DNA from: Alligator mississippiensis
Lineage: Eukaryota; Chordata; Crocodylia; Alligatoridae
Assembly (NCBI RefSeq): GCF_030867095.1
Contig: NC_081824.1
Span: forward strand, 168,648,933-168,712,932
Reading direction: 5' to 3'
DNA: 64,000 nt
Positions 1 through 10,345 of this stretch are shown one piece after another. A program made the position numbers and the translations under genes. Below the pieces are notes generated by a model that saw nothing but the letters and a program-made list of their open reading frames with translations, was not told the DNA's origin and searched no databases. Numbering within the stretch: the first letter of the stretch is position 1; the number at the start of each line of letters is the position of its first letter.

Positions 1-685
1 GATACTACAGTCATCCAGGTTTACCTTCAACTGGTTTTGGCTATTTTGAAAGTGGTTTATATGCACTGAACTTCTGTTCTGTTTCTGATTTTAATTGGTT
101 TCCAATTACTTACACTGGTTTATGTGTAATTTCTGTCCCTAGCCTAAGGACTTGGTCACAAATTACACTTATGACATATTAACTGCACTTAAGACACGAG
201 TGTCCATGCATTCAAGCAGTAAAACATGTGCTAAGTGTGATCATGTTGTAGCAAAGTTAGGACTTTTCGGGCAAGGACTATTTCCAGATCATATCATTTG
301 ACCACTCTGTGGAGATAATACCAGCACAGCTTGCTGGTTGTGGGTGCCAGCACTGGCACTGTACCAGAGCCTTGAACTACCTCTCATGTGGTCCTGGGAC
401 TAGGACTGGTGCAGTGCCAGGGCTGGGACTGAAAATCAGCTGACTGTCAGTCCTAGCTCCAGTACTGCACCAGAGTCTTGGTGCCGCACCATGTTACATG
501 TTGCACGTAGGAACTGTAGTAAACACTACCATGCAACTTCTCAGAACACATTCTAACTTTTAATTTGACACAGCCACGCTTACTAAATAAAACACAGGCT
601 AAGTCTACCATGTGATAAGGCCCTCAGGCTCTTAAAACTCTCCAAACATAGCAAGGAAATATGCCTCCTAAATGCCACTTTTCCC
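1..685. other. Intergenic, no gene seen
   Basis: No coding region or firmly identifiable repeat. From about 320 to 500 the sequence repeats short words built on 'gcaccagagtcttgg' and 'ccagcactggcac', suggesting a decayed interspersed or tandem repeat that I cannot name. Confidence 0.4.
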
Positions 686-689
686 ATTT

Positions 690-785
690 TACAGAGATTA
701 CTGGAAAGACTACACTGGGTTACTCATGGTCATACAGTGAGTCAGTAACAGAGCTGAGAATAGAACCCAGAATTTCTGAGTATGC
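690..785 (-). repeat. MIR/CORE-SINE fragment
   Basis: Reading on + gives the reverse complement of the MIR core: a 'ttttacagag' stretch, then 'catggtcatacagtgagtc', 'agagctgagaatagaaccc'. This matches the typical order (tttacagatg, ggtcacacagc, agagctgggattcgaaccc). The copy is strongly diverged, so it is old. Assignment rests on remembered consensus words. Confidence 0.6.
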
Positions 786-984
786 CTCTTATGCCTTGTA
801 CTTTGGATTACTAAAATAATTTATAAAATCCAGACCAATTGCAGTGAACTTCAAAGGTCAGTTAGACCCGTCAGTGTGGGTTTGTTGGAGCAGCAGTATT
901 GATTTGCCCTTTTCCATGTGGGAAGCATATGTCTGGTCAGCCAGATCTTGGTTAACAGTCTCCTCTTTGGATATATCATAGAGA

Positions 985-1430
985 AGTAAAGTAGTAGGGC
1001 TGGAATGGATCTCCATAGATCATCTAGCCCAGTGGTTCTCAACCTTTTTTGTACCAGGACTCATTTGTCAACATTGATGGCCAGTCCTGACCCAATAAAC
1101 AGTTTTAGGTAGAAAACAGCACTCTGGTCCTGCCACTCCACCTCACTCCCAACCTGCTGCTTTCCATCCCCAGCCCTCCACTGTGTGAGGCATGAGGGGC
1201 TCCCAAGCAGCCTCCTGCAGGCTGGAACTCTGCCAGCCTGCAAGGGAAAACCCACAGTTTCCCACTCTTTTTTCCTTTAAAGGAGAATCCATTTGCAAAG
1301 TTTGCTCGTGACCCTTACATACATTCTTGCAACCCACTTTTGGGTTGTAACTCATGGGTTGAGAAATGCTGATCTAGTCCATAAATCATCTAATCCAATT
1401 CCTTAAGTATCCTAAAGAATCTCAGTAAGG
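985..1430 (-). mobile_element. CR1 LINE 3' remnant, split by a hAT element
   Basis: 'agggctggaatggatctcc' followed by 'atagatcatctagcc' is the 3' end of a CR1 LINE in reverse orientation. The CR1 match stops at 1029, is interrupted by the hAT element at 1030-1371, and resumes as 'atctagtccataaatcatct'. The target duplication of the hAT element lies inside the CR1 sequence, so CR1 was there first. Confidence 0.65.
1030..1371. mobile_element. hAT-type MITE (CAGTGGTTCTCAACC ends)
   Basis: The left end reads CAGTGGTTCTCAACC and the right end, reverse-complemented, reads CAGCATTTCTCAACC: terminal inverted repeats of a non-autonomous hAT element. The flanks ATCTAGCC (1022-1029) and ATCTAGTC (1372-1379) are an 8-bp target duplication with one difference, as expected for hAT. 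No transposase frame fits in 342 bp. It has landed in a CR1 copy. Confidence 0.85.
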
Positions 1431-1987
1431 CAGGGGTGTAAAAAATACATCCTATGGGCTGGATTCAGCCCACAAAGCTACCGTCTCTAGCCTGCTAGGC
1501 TACCAACAGGCCACCAGAAATTGGGGGGTATGGCTAGGGGATGTGGCTGGCCACAGAATCTAGCCCACGTGAGCCCTGGTGAACATAGCAAGTGGTGTCA
1601 AGAAGGTAAGCCAATGTTGACACACCCTGGTTGCCCTCGTGACATGCTTTGCTGCTGCCATGACCCTAGCTCCTTGGCTGCCAGCTCTGCTGCTGCCTTA
1701 TTTCTTTTGTGCCCAACCTGGTGCTGGAGCTGTCACCATTGTGTGCTGCTCTGTGCCAGAGATGGAGCTGTTGCTGCTGCCCCAACGAAAACACGTGTCA
1801 GCAGCAGCAGCTCCAGCTCTGGAAGAGGATGTGCAGTGGTAGCTGGAGTTGCTGCTGCTGCTGCTGCCACTGCATGCATCGGATGGGGCTAGAGCTGCCA
1901 CCACTGCCAAAGTAATCCTGTGCCCTGGGCTGGCTCTGGCCAGGGTTCATATCCAGCCCAGAGAAGAGGGTGAGTTTGACGCTCCTC
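1431..1987. mobile_element. hAT-type MITE with trinucleotide-rich centre
   Basis: Left end CAGGGGTGTAAAAAATACAT followed by 'gggctggatt'; the right end reverse-complemented reads GAGGAGCGTCAAACTCACCC followed by 'gggctgg'. These are diverged inverted repeats of a CAGGGGTGTCAAACTC type hAT MITE. The flanks cagtaagg and catgaaag agree only partly as an 8-bp duplication. The interior (about 1640-1905) is rich in CTG/CAG triplets, which creates spurious open frames of poly-Ser, Cys or Ala on both strands. Confidence 0.6.
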
Positions 1988-2180
1988 CATGAAAGGCAAG
2001 AGTCTCTTAATAGCTAAGAATGGCAAAAAGGGCACCTATTTTCACCACATTGGGAGTTAGGCTGCCATGTCTTCCTGTGGGCGGTGGCTGCTTCTTATTA
2101 CTTGCTAGCCAAAATAAAGCTTGTGCTATTTTGGTTAGGATGTGAATGGAGTGTTGTAGTCATGCAAGAAGCAAGGGGTT

Positions 2181-2340
2181 CTTTGGTGATATTTTTTACT
2201 GGACCAGTTGTGCAGTCATGAGAAGTGTTAGACAAACTTTCAGGCATACAGTGAGCTTTTAGGTCAGCATTTCATACCGAGGTCAAGCTCGTTTAACATC
2301 TCTCTCAACTATACAGCTGGTCCAATAGAAGATATCACTA
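2181..2340. mobile_element. Fold-back MITE (GATATCTTTTATTGGACCA family)
   Basis: The left end 'ggtgatattttttactgg' + 'accag' is mirrored at the right end by 'ctggtccaatagaagatat' + 'cac'. The same terminal words recur at 13342-13436, 14388-14505 and 15176-15310, so this is a repeat family. Short, no coding capacity. Confidence 0.65.
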
Positions 2341-2345
2341 GCACC

Positions 2346-4825
2346 CTCTCCCTGCTTTTGCTTCTCTAAATGCTTGCAGCTTAAGTGTTTCTTCCAGTCT
2401 TGGCTTTGCACACATGCCTACTATTAGATCTACAACCCCTTTTTCCATGAGAGACGCCACCTTCTCTCCCTCCTTCACAGGCTCCATGGGTGCCAAGGCA
2501 TTCCTCCACCCTGACAGCCAAGACTGCTGGTCATCTTCCAGTTGCCACGTTGGACCAAGTCCTTCCAAGCCCAAGATACCTAATTATAAGAGACATGGAA
2601 CATGGTTTCAACAGTGCAGAGTGGAGCAATTTACACAGAGGGAGTTTTTCCTCTAGTTAAGTCCTGCAAGCAGTGCTGCTCAAAAATGGCCTTGCCTAGC
2701 AGAAATCTAGATGTCACATATTCCCATTTTAATGGCACTGGATTTTTCCCAGAGACCTGTTGTCTCAGTACTGAGGCAGACATTTAGCAATACCAAGGGA
2801 CTATCCTCATCTTATTTAATACTATTTAAATCTAACCAAGAAATCTTATTGCTCATGAATTGGGCATAGGGCTGCTGGCTGGGCCCAGGGACGCAAGAAA
2901 GAGGCCCTATCCACTTCTCAACCCCCACAAGCAATGGATAGAGAAAGCTGTCACTTCCCTGAGGAGATTCAGCTGAGAGTGAAGAGATTTATTTTACCCC
3001 AAAATCTGCCCCAAGCATGAATGGTGGCCTCTGTACTCAGCCCCATTGGTTACATGTTGGTATAAAACGCTGAGCTCCTAAGCGCTTCCGAGCCGTTAAT
3101 TCCTGAATCTTATTAGCAGTAAAGGAATCATTATATCTGAGAACTGCTTCCGGCATCACCAGACTCCCCCGCTCCCTCAGAAATCTAGTCCATGAGGCCT
3201 TCACCACAGCTGGTGACCCACAGGATCTTACGTAAAACTTAGGCTTCTGTGCTAGCCAGCAGCCTGGGGAAGTCATGGAGGTTTTCTTCCCACTCCTCAC
3301 ACCTATTGATCTCCTAACTGCCAACAACCCATCATCATCTCTCTAGGCCCCTTTGGCAAAGCATCACCCCCAGCACACACACCTCCTACCTATGGCCTGC
3401 TGCAGTGAAGAGGTGAATAAAAGTTTGTGTTTTCCCAGCTGGAAATGGCTCCTTCTCTGCCTCTCCTATTCTCAAGAGAGCTCACAAACGTTTCACTGCT
3501 ACCTCTAGCAAGGATAGGCCCCTTCTGTTGCTAATTAGGAAGCTAAGAGGTTCCTCAGGGCGCTTCCCGATGAAACTGAGACCATTAAATGAAGGGCAGG
3601 CAGCGGGGCTTGGGGGTTGGAGAGCAAAGTTACACAACAGCTCCTTGGAACCAGACAATTTGTTGCATGTGCTGGTTTTAGAGACTCAGCAAAATTAAAA
3701 ACAACAGCAACAAAAGCAACATTCAGGCCCAAGAAAGTTTGTTTAGGTCAGTGATACCCAGGGGTGATAATCGCTGGGATATTGTAGTCATAGGCCGTTT
3801 GACTCGCACACGTTCTGGAAAGTTTTCTCTTCTGGTTCTATTAATTATTTCCTCCTACTTGGGACTGCATTAGCCATGGGGCCATTCAGAAATATATCTG
3901 TTTCCTCCTTTCTGACTAATTCTTTCTTTTCTCTATGGCCTCTTCTGCTGTCAATCACCAATTGTCAACAACCAGTTATGCCTTAGAATAACAACAGAAT
4001 GCAACTACTCAGATCATGACATGCACCCGAGAGCCATGAAGAAATTAAAGACTGAAACAGCCAAACTCCAAATAAAAATATGTTCTTTAATTTTACATTA
4101 AAACCAGCTAAATTACTAGAACCTAAGGTAGGTTGGGAGTTAAGCACCTACCTGAGGACCTGGAAATGTAGCTGGAAAAATAGGTGAGTGCAGAATTGTA
4201 AGACACTAACTTATAAGTGACAGGGGAGCGGCCAGGCCCCAGCATTCTCCACCCCTCCTGTTGAAGTGGGTACAGCAGGCAGAAAGGAGGCAAAAGTCTT
4301 GGGGCCAAGAGGAGAGCAAACATGAAGGAATACGACTTTCCAGCCCAACTATGAGGACACTGCCCTGGGATAGGGGGATCCTGGGTTTCAGTCCTTGCTC
4401 CTATAGTTATTTCTGATCATTATCCAATGCTCATTTAATGTAAACATGCATAAATGATCCGGGGAACAGAGAACAGAGCCCAGGGCCTCCTTCTCAAGGG
4501 TGCTGTAATCATTGGACTACAGACTCCTGCTTACTCTGTCCTTTGGTCTCACTTCAACAGGAGATGTACTGCAAGATACCACAGTGGTTTCTGTATAAAT
4601 GGATGGCACAACTTCTCTTTGAAACCAGTATTAGCTTCCGGTCACCTCCTCAACAAAGGGCACAGTTTAATAGAAAAGAAATAGAGAATGCAAAGGCAAC
4701 ACAGTAACTAGAGGACTTCCATGGGAGAAGGGGCTTAGCTTGGAAAACTGTTGAGTTGGAGGAGAGGACTTCTGTCTAGGTCACTTATGGTATGTAAGCA
4801 CTTTTCAAGATGCAGAAACTTGAGA
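2346..4825. other. Intergenic, no recognised gene
   Basis: No convincing exon. A 96-codon frame on - (3037-3327) has no recognisable family. A TATA-like word (tataaaacg, near 3061) and an AATAAA word (near 3416) sit about 350 bp apart, which is weakly reminiscent of a solo long terminal repeat, but no terminal dinucleotides or flanking duplication could be seen. Confidence 0.4.
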
Positions 4826-4829
4826 AAGC

Positions 4830-5060
4830 AGTGGATGGAGTAAGAAGGAAACATATTTAAGGAAGTACATTTTATGCAACATATGGAACTCACTAATGTG
4901 AGCTCCTGTGGAACTCACTGATACAGAATGCAACCAAGCACAAATAGCTCATTAAGTTTAAAAAAACCTAGGATTTAAATATTTATATGGAAAAAACACA
5001 GCATCTTAACTGAGACTGACTAGGACAAAATTGTCAGGGCTAACCTCATTTTACAAGATT
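4830..5060 (+). mobile_element. LINE 3' fragment (L3/CR1-like), tentative
   Basis: The words 'tgtggaactcactgata' + 'cagaatg' and 'ttaaaaaaacctaggattt' recall the last codons ('...WNSL...' region) and tail of L3-type LINEs. Heavily diverged; only word-level similarity is seen. Confidence 0.35.
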
Positions 5061-5259
5061 TTACACACTGATCATTGGTGAAAGTCAGGAAGAAATGTCT
5101 TTGCCATTGTATAATATTACGTAGTTAGGTAAATGATGATAGTTTTATGAAACTGCTGAAGGCAATCTCCCAAAAGTGGCAAGTCAGTGTTGCTCCCTGC
5201 CTCTGAAGTTAACGTGATATACACCCTCCAGAGTACCAGATACAAGATTCATGCTTCTA

Positions 5260-5955
5260 CTCTACAAATTTTACAAATTCAATAGGAGCAAACAACCTTC
5301 AAAGCCACAGAGCAGAGACTTGGGGGTGAGAATACACAGATAGAAATGATCAGTGTGATCCTGGCTTCCATATACACAGACATCTCTTAAAGAGCATGTT
5401 TTCTCTACAACTCTGGTGCAGTAACAACTCTCTGTGCTGAAGACATACAGTTCTTATCTAAATCTCATCTTCTCAGTGGACAAATCACCTGGGGGCAACA
5501 CTACACATACGCACAGATCTCAGCTGCCTGGAATACTGTGTTCAGTTCCAGGGACAGCATTACCAAATAGTGACAGACTGGAAGGAGTTCAGAGAACAGC
5601 CACGCAAATGATCATGGCAGATGACGAAAACATTAAAGAGCGAAATCTGTCTAGTTTGCTGCCCTAGGGAATAATTGATGCAGAATACAATAACAGCCTC
5701 CAAAAGGGTGTAAACACCCTTGCTAGAGAAAAAACTGTTTTGTATAATGACCTTAGACTGCAAAAAAGCAGGTTAGACATAATAAAGACTTTCTAACTGT
5801 AAGAATAGTGAAGCACTGGAACTTCCATCACTGGAGGTTTTCAAGAACAAGTTAGACAAAGATTGGTTTGGGTATAGTACAAACACAACTGGGCCTGCCT
5901 TGGGAATTAGATGCTCTTTCAAAGTTGCTTCCAGCTCTTTCTATAATAAAAAGGA
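5260..5955 (+). mobile_element. L3/CR1-type LINE 3' fragment
   Basis: In pieces across frames the + strand resembles the C-terminal part of a CR1/L3 reverse transcriptase: 'acttgggggtgag' (LGV), 'ggaatactgtgttcagttcc' (LEYCVQF-like), 'ctggaaggagttcagagaac' (L..VQR), and at the end 'ctggaggttttcaagaac' (GVFK) followed by 'tgggcctgcctt' and 'cttccagctctt', the usual 3' end. It is long dead, with several frame breaks. The family call rests on remembered consensus. Confidence 0.6.
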
Positions 5956-6057
5956 AGCACAATTTAGAATAATTGGTGGAGATTGGTAAACAATGCCGAC
6001 ACTTGTGTTGAATCTTCCTTACTTGTGAGTTATCAGACTGTAAGACATTATTTATAC

Positions 6058-6286
6058 CAGGGGCCAGCAACATTTTGGGCTGGAATGCCTAAAACACCCA
6101 CAACCTCCACTTGTAAGACATTGGCATGCCAGGGGCAGATGGTGGGATAGCCGCAAGGGGCCCAATCCTTGTTGTGGCAGTGCAGCCCTAGCCTCTTCCC
6201 CACTGTCTGCCCCAAGCTGCATGAGGCAAGCAAAATACCTTTATGTGCCATGCTCTGGCACCTGTGCTGGGGTTTGCCTACCCCTG
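6058..6286. mobile_element. hAT-type MITE (CAGGGG-CGGCAAC ends)
   Basis: Left end CAGGGGCCAGCAACATTTTG, right end reverse-complemented CAGGGGTAGGCAAACCC: inverted repeats of a short hAT element. The flanks ATTTATAC (6050-6057) and ATTTATAT (6287-6294) match at 7 of 8 positions, a hAT-sized target duplication. At 229 bp it is non-autonomous. Confidence 0.8.
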
Positions 6287-6294
6287 ATTTATAT

Positions 6295-8761
6295 TCTTGC
6301 AGAATATCAGAACCCCAGCTGAAGTTCAAGTCTCCATTGTGGCAAGCATGGTATAAGCAAGTGAAAGATATTTGTTCTCTGCCCCAGAGAGTTCACAGGG
6401 AGCTCATGGATCCTGGGAGCAGGTTGTGAGAAGTGGATGAACACCACAAACATAGTGGAGATAAGTGGGGAGAATGACATTATGATGAGATGATCACTCT
6501 CCCAGTGAAAGCCTCATCACCTGGAACTTCTGAAATTAGAATGGACAAAGCAGTAGAAAATTTCTTTCTGCATCAGCCTCCCTGACATAATGGATTTCTT
6601 CTATTTCTGAATTCCAGGATTTGGTTACTAGAGCCCCTAGCACATGAGCCCCAGCCCCAGCTGAGTTGGATCTGTAGGCCTGGGTTCATGCTTGCAGCCT
6701 CTGATTGCACCAGGATCTGCCTTTCCTGATGATCATAAGTTCTTGGCCTGCTTGTGCCCCTCATTGTGTGTTTAGCATCAAGTTAATCTCCATTCTTAGC
6801 CTTGGAGACCCTAAGACCTGCTGTGAACATTGCAGAGTTTATCTGCCCTGTTTAATTCTTCAAATTTTAGGCTAATTTTAAACGTCCCCTACCTGGGTGG
6901 TCTCCGCCTCTCTCTCACATTCAATCTGAGTCCTATAGCCTATGAAGAGGAAGTTCTGAAGTAATGAACCTGAGGCAGGTGTGAATCCAGATGGGGTAGG
7001 GGGAGGCAATGGCTTAGGGAGCCATGAACATAAGAGCAAATTCAGTAGCCTGGGAACTCACATAGTTGGCGGGATCACACAGGGTCAATGCTAAAGGCTG
7101 AGTTAAGCCTGCAGGGCTAAAGCTGCAGCACTTTCACTAGGTTAGCATCTGTCTTTCCTTCAAACCCCATATTACACAGACAGCATCAGAGCAACATATG
7201 AGAATCTAGTTCTAGTCAGCCGCACTCAGGTTTATGGGGAGTGGTATGGAGAACAGCTGGTGTTTAAGCACAGGCTCTGGGGTCAGCATGTGTTGAGGTG
7301 AAGTGAGGAACATACAGGGTGTTCCCACAGCCAGATAGGATGGGAAATATGCTCTCTATCTTCCCATGGACCAGTAAAAAGCAGAGTAGGGAGGGAAGGG
7401 GAAAATGTAATCAGCTTGTCTCCAGGGAGGTGAAACAAGGTCTGGGCCAGTTCCAAGTGCTTGAAGATGGTGATAAAATGTGAGGAGGGCATGTTCTGTA
7501 GAGCTGTTTTCTATCTCATAGTTAAGAGATCCCATGCTGCCTGGATTACCACTGCCTGGCGGTACACCCCTTACAGTCCCTGGCATGGTATCCAGTTTCT
7601 GTTTAGGCAAGCACAGTCTGTATTACTAGAATATCTAATTTATGTCTGCAACTGGGATATGTCTATGGGGCTAGAGGATTTCGGAGCTCCCTGCAGAACT
7701 AGTGCTCCTACCCCTATTCTTGTCAGTGCCTTCTACTGCTTGAGTCTGAGACTGGACTTAGAGCTTGCCACATGGTGAGCCATTCTTCCTCAATCCCTGA
7801 CCTCTCTTGACAAATACCTGCCCATTGCTCTCCCTGTCCATTGGTCCACCTACCTCTCTTCAGGGATAGGTAACTGACCTGGCATGGAAATACAGTGGCT
7901 TTTGGAGACGTCAGTGCAAGGTTTCCTTCATGGCCTCAGGGAGCCCATGGAACTGTAAAAGGATGACTTGGCTTTTGATCTCTGCTAAACCTTCTGGCTG
8001 GAAGTAGAATAGGGTCAGCTAATCCCCAGGGGAAACAATTAGCTACCATGGGCCTACCTCCCAATGGCACAGGATTTGGGATTCACTTGGTTAAAAAACA
8101 GCACAGGCATTTGCCAAAGATTTGGGGGTGATGTAAGGCCATCAAAGAGCCTTGCAAAAGAAGGGGTTCTGGTCCTCTACAATACCTAAAGTGTCCACTA
8201 CTGAGCAGAGTCCTGAAGAAGGACCAGGTGGAGGGGTGTTCATTTAACATGCACTCAGAGGTGGGATTGCAGCACTAGCAGCCTTATCTGAGCTGGTTTC
8301 TGTCTGTGGTTCAAGTGGAAACAGCTGTGAAGCCACAGCAGAATGGGCTTCAGTGCAGGCCAGTCCAGGGCCCTGGCTGTGTGCACAGCTAGCTTGCATT
8401 GAAGTCTAGGTTTCTACAGCCTTTCTGCTATTGGTATTCATGGTAGTTGAATTTTAGCTATCTTGAATATGTCCAGCTGTGCTGGAATCGCACCTCTACT
8501 GTGTACACCCTCAGTGTTGTAGAGCATGGGAATCTCAGACAGTCACACTTGTGCCAACACGTTGACCACAGAGGGACAGCATTGATGCAGGGAATAGAGA
8601 CCACTTTCTCTCCCTTTAATCCTCCATTTAAGGGAATAGAAAGTGGGTACTTTTAATGTTCCAGTTAAAGCACTACCCTGTACCAATGATGGCTTATCCT
8701 CTAGGGAAAAAGAAAGGATAATCCATACCCTCTTCCCCTAGAAGACTGATTTGCAGACAGG
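6295..8761. other. Intergenic, no recognised gene
   Basis: No exon-like reading frame with recognisable protein similarity and no clear repeat. The open frames here are short and lack flanking splice signals with conserved content. Confidence 0.4.
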
Positions 8762-9134
8762 GGGCATGTCTACACGAGATGCTTTAAGGCACATTAGCTT
8801 AAATTTAAGGTGTATTAGAGCCACACCCTTAAGGTGCTTTAAAAATGGTGAATTTAGGCTATTCACACCTAAATTTAATACCTGCAAATGCAGGTTTTAA
8901 ATTTAGGCGTGAACAGTTAAAGTGCATTAGAGAACATGCAGACACATAATAAAGCACATTAAGACTCTGTGTGTGTGGACTGACTTGGGACTAACTTTAG
9001 TCCTAAGTCAGTCTACACACACAGTATTAATGCATTTTAATGCCTGCATGTGTAGACGCCTGCCTAAACTCAATGCACAGTAAGCTAATGCGCATTAAAT
9101 TTAGGCTTGCTTAAATGCATGTGTAGACACACCC
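8762..9134. mobile_element. Fold-back MITE with GGGCATGTCTACAC ends
   Basis: The ends GGGCATGTCTACAC and (reverse-complemented) GGGTGTGTCTACAC are inverted repeats. The whole element folds back: the left half carries 'gctttaaggcacattagc' and 'ttaaatttaagg', the right half the mirrored 'gctaatgcgcattaaattt'. The centre (about 8969-9024) is a hairpin with arms 'gtgtggactgacttgg' + 'gactaa' and its complement. 'agg' flanks both ends, but the duplication length is uncertain. It may belong to the MITE-like 'Chompy' group reported from crocodilians; I cannot verify that. Confidence 0.75.
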
Positions 9135-9535
9135 AGGGTTACTGACATGCTCTGACTATAGTCTTCTGCAGGCACTATAGTTTTTATATTGAAGCCAAGG
9201 GATCTGTACCACAGGGCATGCAATCTCTGAATACAGCAGAATCCACATCTCAAGAGCATTAGCGCCAAGATCCACAGCCCAGCACTATCAGATTCTTGTT
9301 ACACGTAATAATGTCAAGTAAATTTTGCTATAGAACTTGTCACAGATTCTAGCCTAAAGTCATGTTTGAGCCATAGCAAAATTCTTTGTGGAAACTGCTG
9401 GCTCTGAGCAAGGGGAACAAATTATTTTCACCTTGAAACTTCTGAATGGTTCAGGGTGGCTGATCTGAGCCTTTGAAGGCCCTCAGACTTTTATGGCACA
9501 GTAGATGGAATTCAAATCTGTGCACTAAAAGGGTG
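9135..9535. other. Intergenic, nothing recognised
   Basis: No gene, structured RNA or repeat that I can name. Confidence 0.4.
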
Positions 9536-9548
9536 GATTTGTACACAT

Positions 9549-9693
9549 GGGGGGGGGGGGGGGGGTTAGTCCTTAGCGTTCTGTGTCCCCTAAATTGAAA
9601 CAGTGAGTTTTTAATTGAAACCTGCCATTTCAATTTAGGGGTTTCCATCACTGTTATAGTGAGGGGCCTGATCCTTTTTTTTTTTTTTTTTTT
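9549..9693. repeat. Homopolymer runs G17 and T19
   Basis: A run of 17 G at 9549-9565 and a run of 19 T at 9675-9693, both inside the fold-back element. Such runs are prone to length error in assemblies. Confidence 0.9.
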
Positions 9694-10179
9694 GGCAGAG
9701 CCTGCCTGTGGCGAGAGGGTGAGGTGCTGGTGGGCTAAGCAGTCCCTGAGCTGTGGGGGGGCTCTGATCCTTCCCTCCATGATGGTGGTGCCCTGTGGGG
9801 CTGTCTGGGTAGGCTGCTAACAGACCTGGTGCTGCACCAGCGTGGAGGCAGCACCTGGCCCAATCCAACTCTTCCCCAATCCTGGCCCATTAGCAGCCTG
9901 CCTGGGGAGCCCGGGAGGGGGGAAGGTGCTGCTGCTATGGAGGAAAAGACTGGGCCCCCCCACAGCTCAGGGGCTGCATGGCCTGCCAGCAGCTTACCCC
10001 CAGGTGTGGGAGAGGCGGGCAGACTCCACTGAAAATAAAAGAAGTCAGGCCCCTCGCTGCTTTTGCTTTCAGCAGGCACCTGCCGAAGGCAGTAGCAGCG
10101 AGGGGCCCAATCCTTTTGTTCTGCAGAGTCTGCCTGCCTGTCCCGCAGCCGGGGGGTGAGCTGCCTAATAGCTGTAATG

Positions 10180-10229
10180 CATCACTGCAAACTAAACTAC
10201 ATCATGATGTAGTTTAGTTTGCAATGATG
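10180..10229. repeat. 50-bp near-perfect palindrome
   Basis: Positions 10187-10222 form a perfect 36-bp palindrome centred between 10204 and 10205 (left arm GCAAACTAAACTACATCA). Seven more bases on each side pair with one mismatch. There is no loop, so it would extrude as a cruciform rather than act as an RNA terminator. Confidence 0.95.
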
Positions 10230-10345
10230 GAAACCCATTTAAAACCCCAAAAACTGTGTACAGCGTGACATCATTAAGCCACACAAAGTGACATTTTCAT
10301 CATGTGTACATGGTAATGGCATCACATGTACAAGCGCCTTAAGGC

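Larger units (their letters stand above)
9536..10345. mobile_element. Composite GC-rich fold-back element
   Basis: Several nested inverted repeats mark this as a fold-back element. CCCCTAAATTGAAA (9587-9600) pairs exactly with 9628-9641. 'aggggtttccatcac' (near 9638) is mirrored near 10221-10240 by 'aatgatggaaaccca'. 'tgtacacatg' near the left end is mirrored by 'catgtgtaca' near 10300. The GC-rich middle holds a direct repeat beginning 'gaggggcc(t/c)(g/a)atcctttt' at about 9660 and 10099. Poly-G (9549-9565) and poly-T (9675-9693) runs lie inside. True ends and target duplication are not established. Confidence 0.55.

Noticed and set aside
3037-3440. Possible solo long terminal repeat (TATA and AATAAA words)
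   Set aside because: No terminal dinucleotides, flanking duplication or internal retroviral remnant visible; too weak to annotate.
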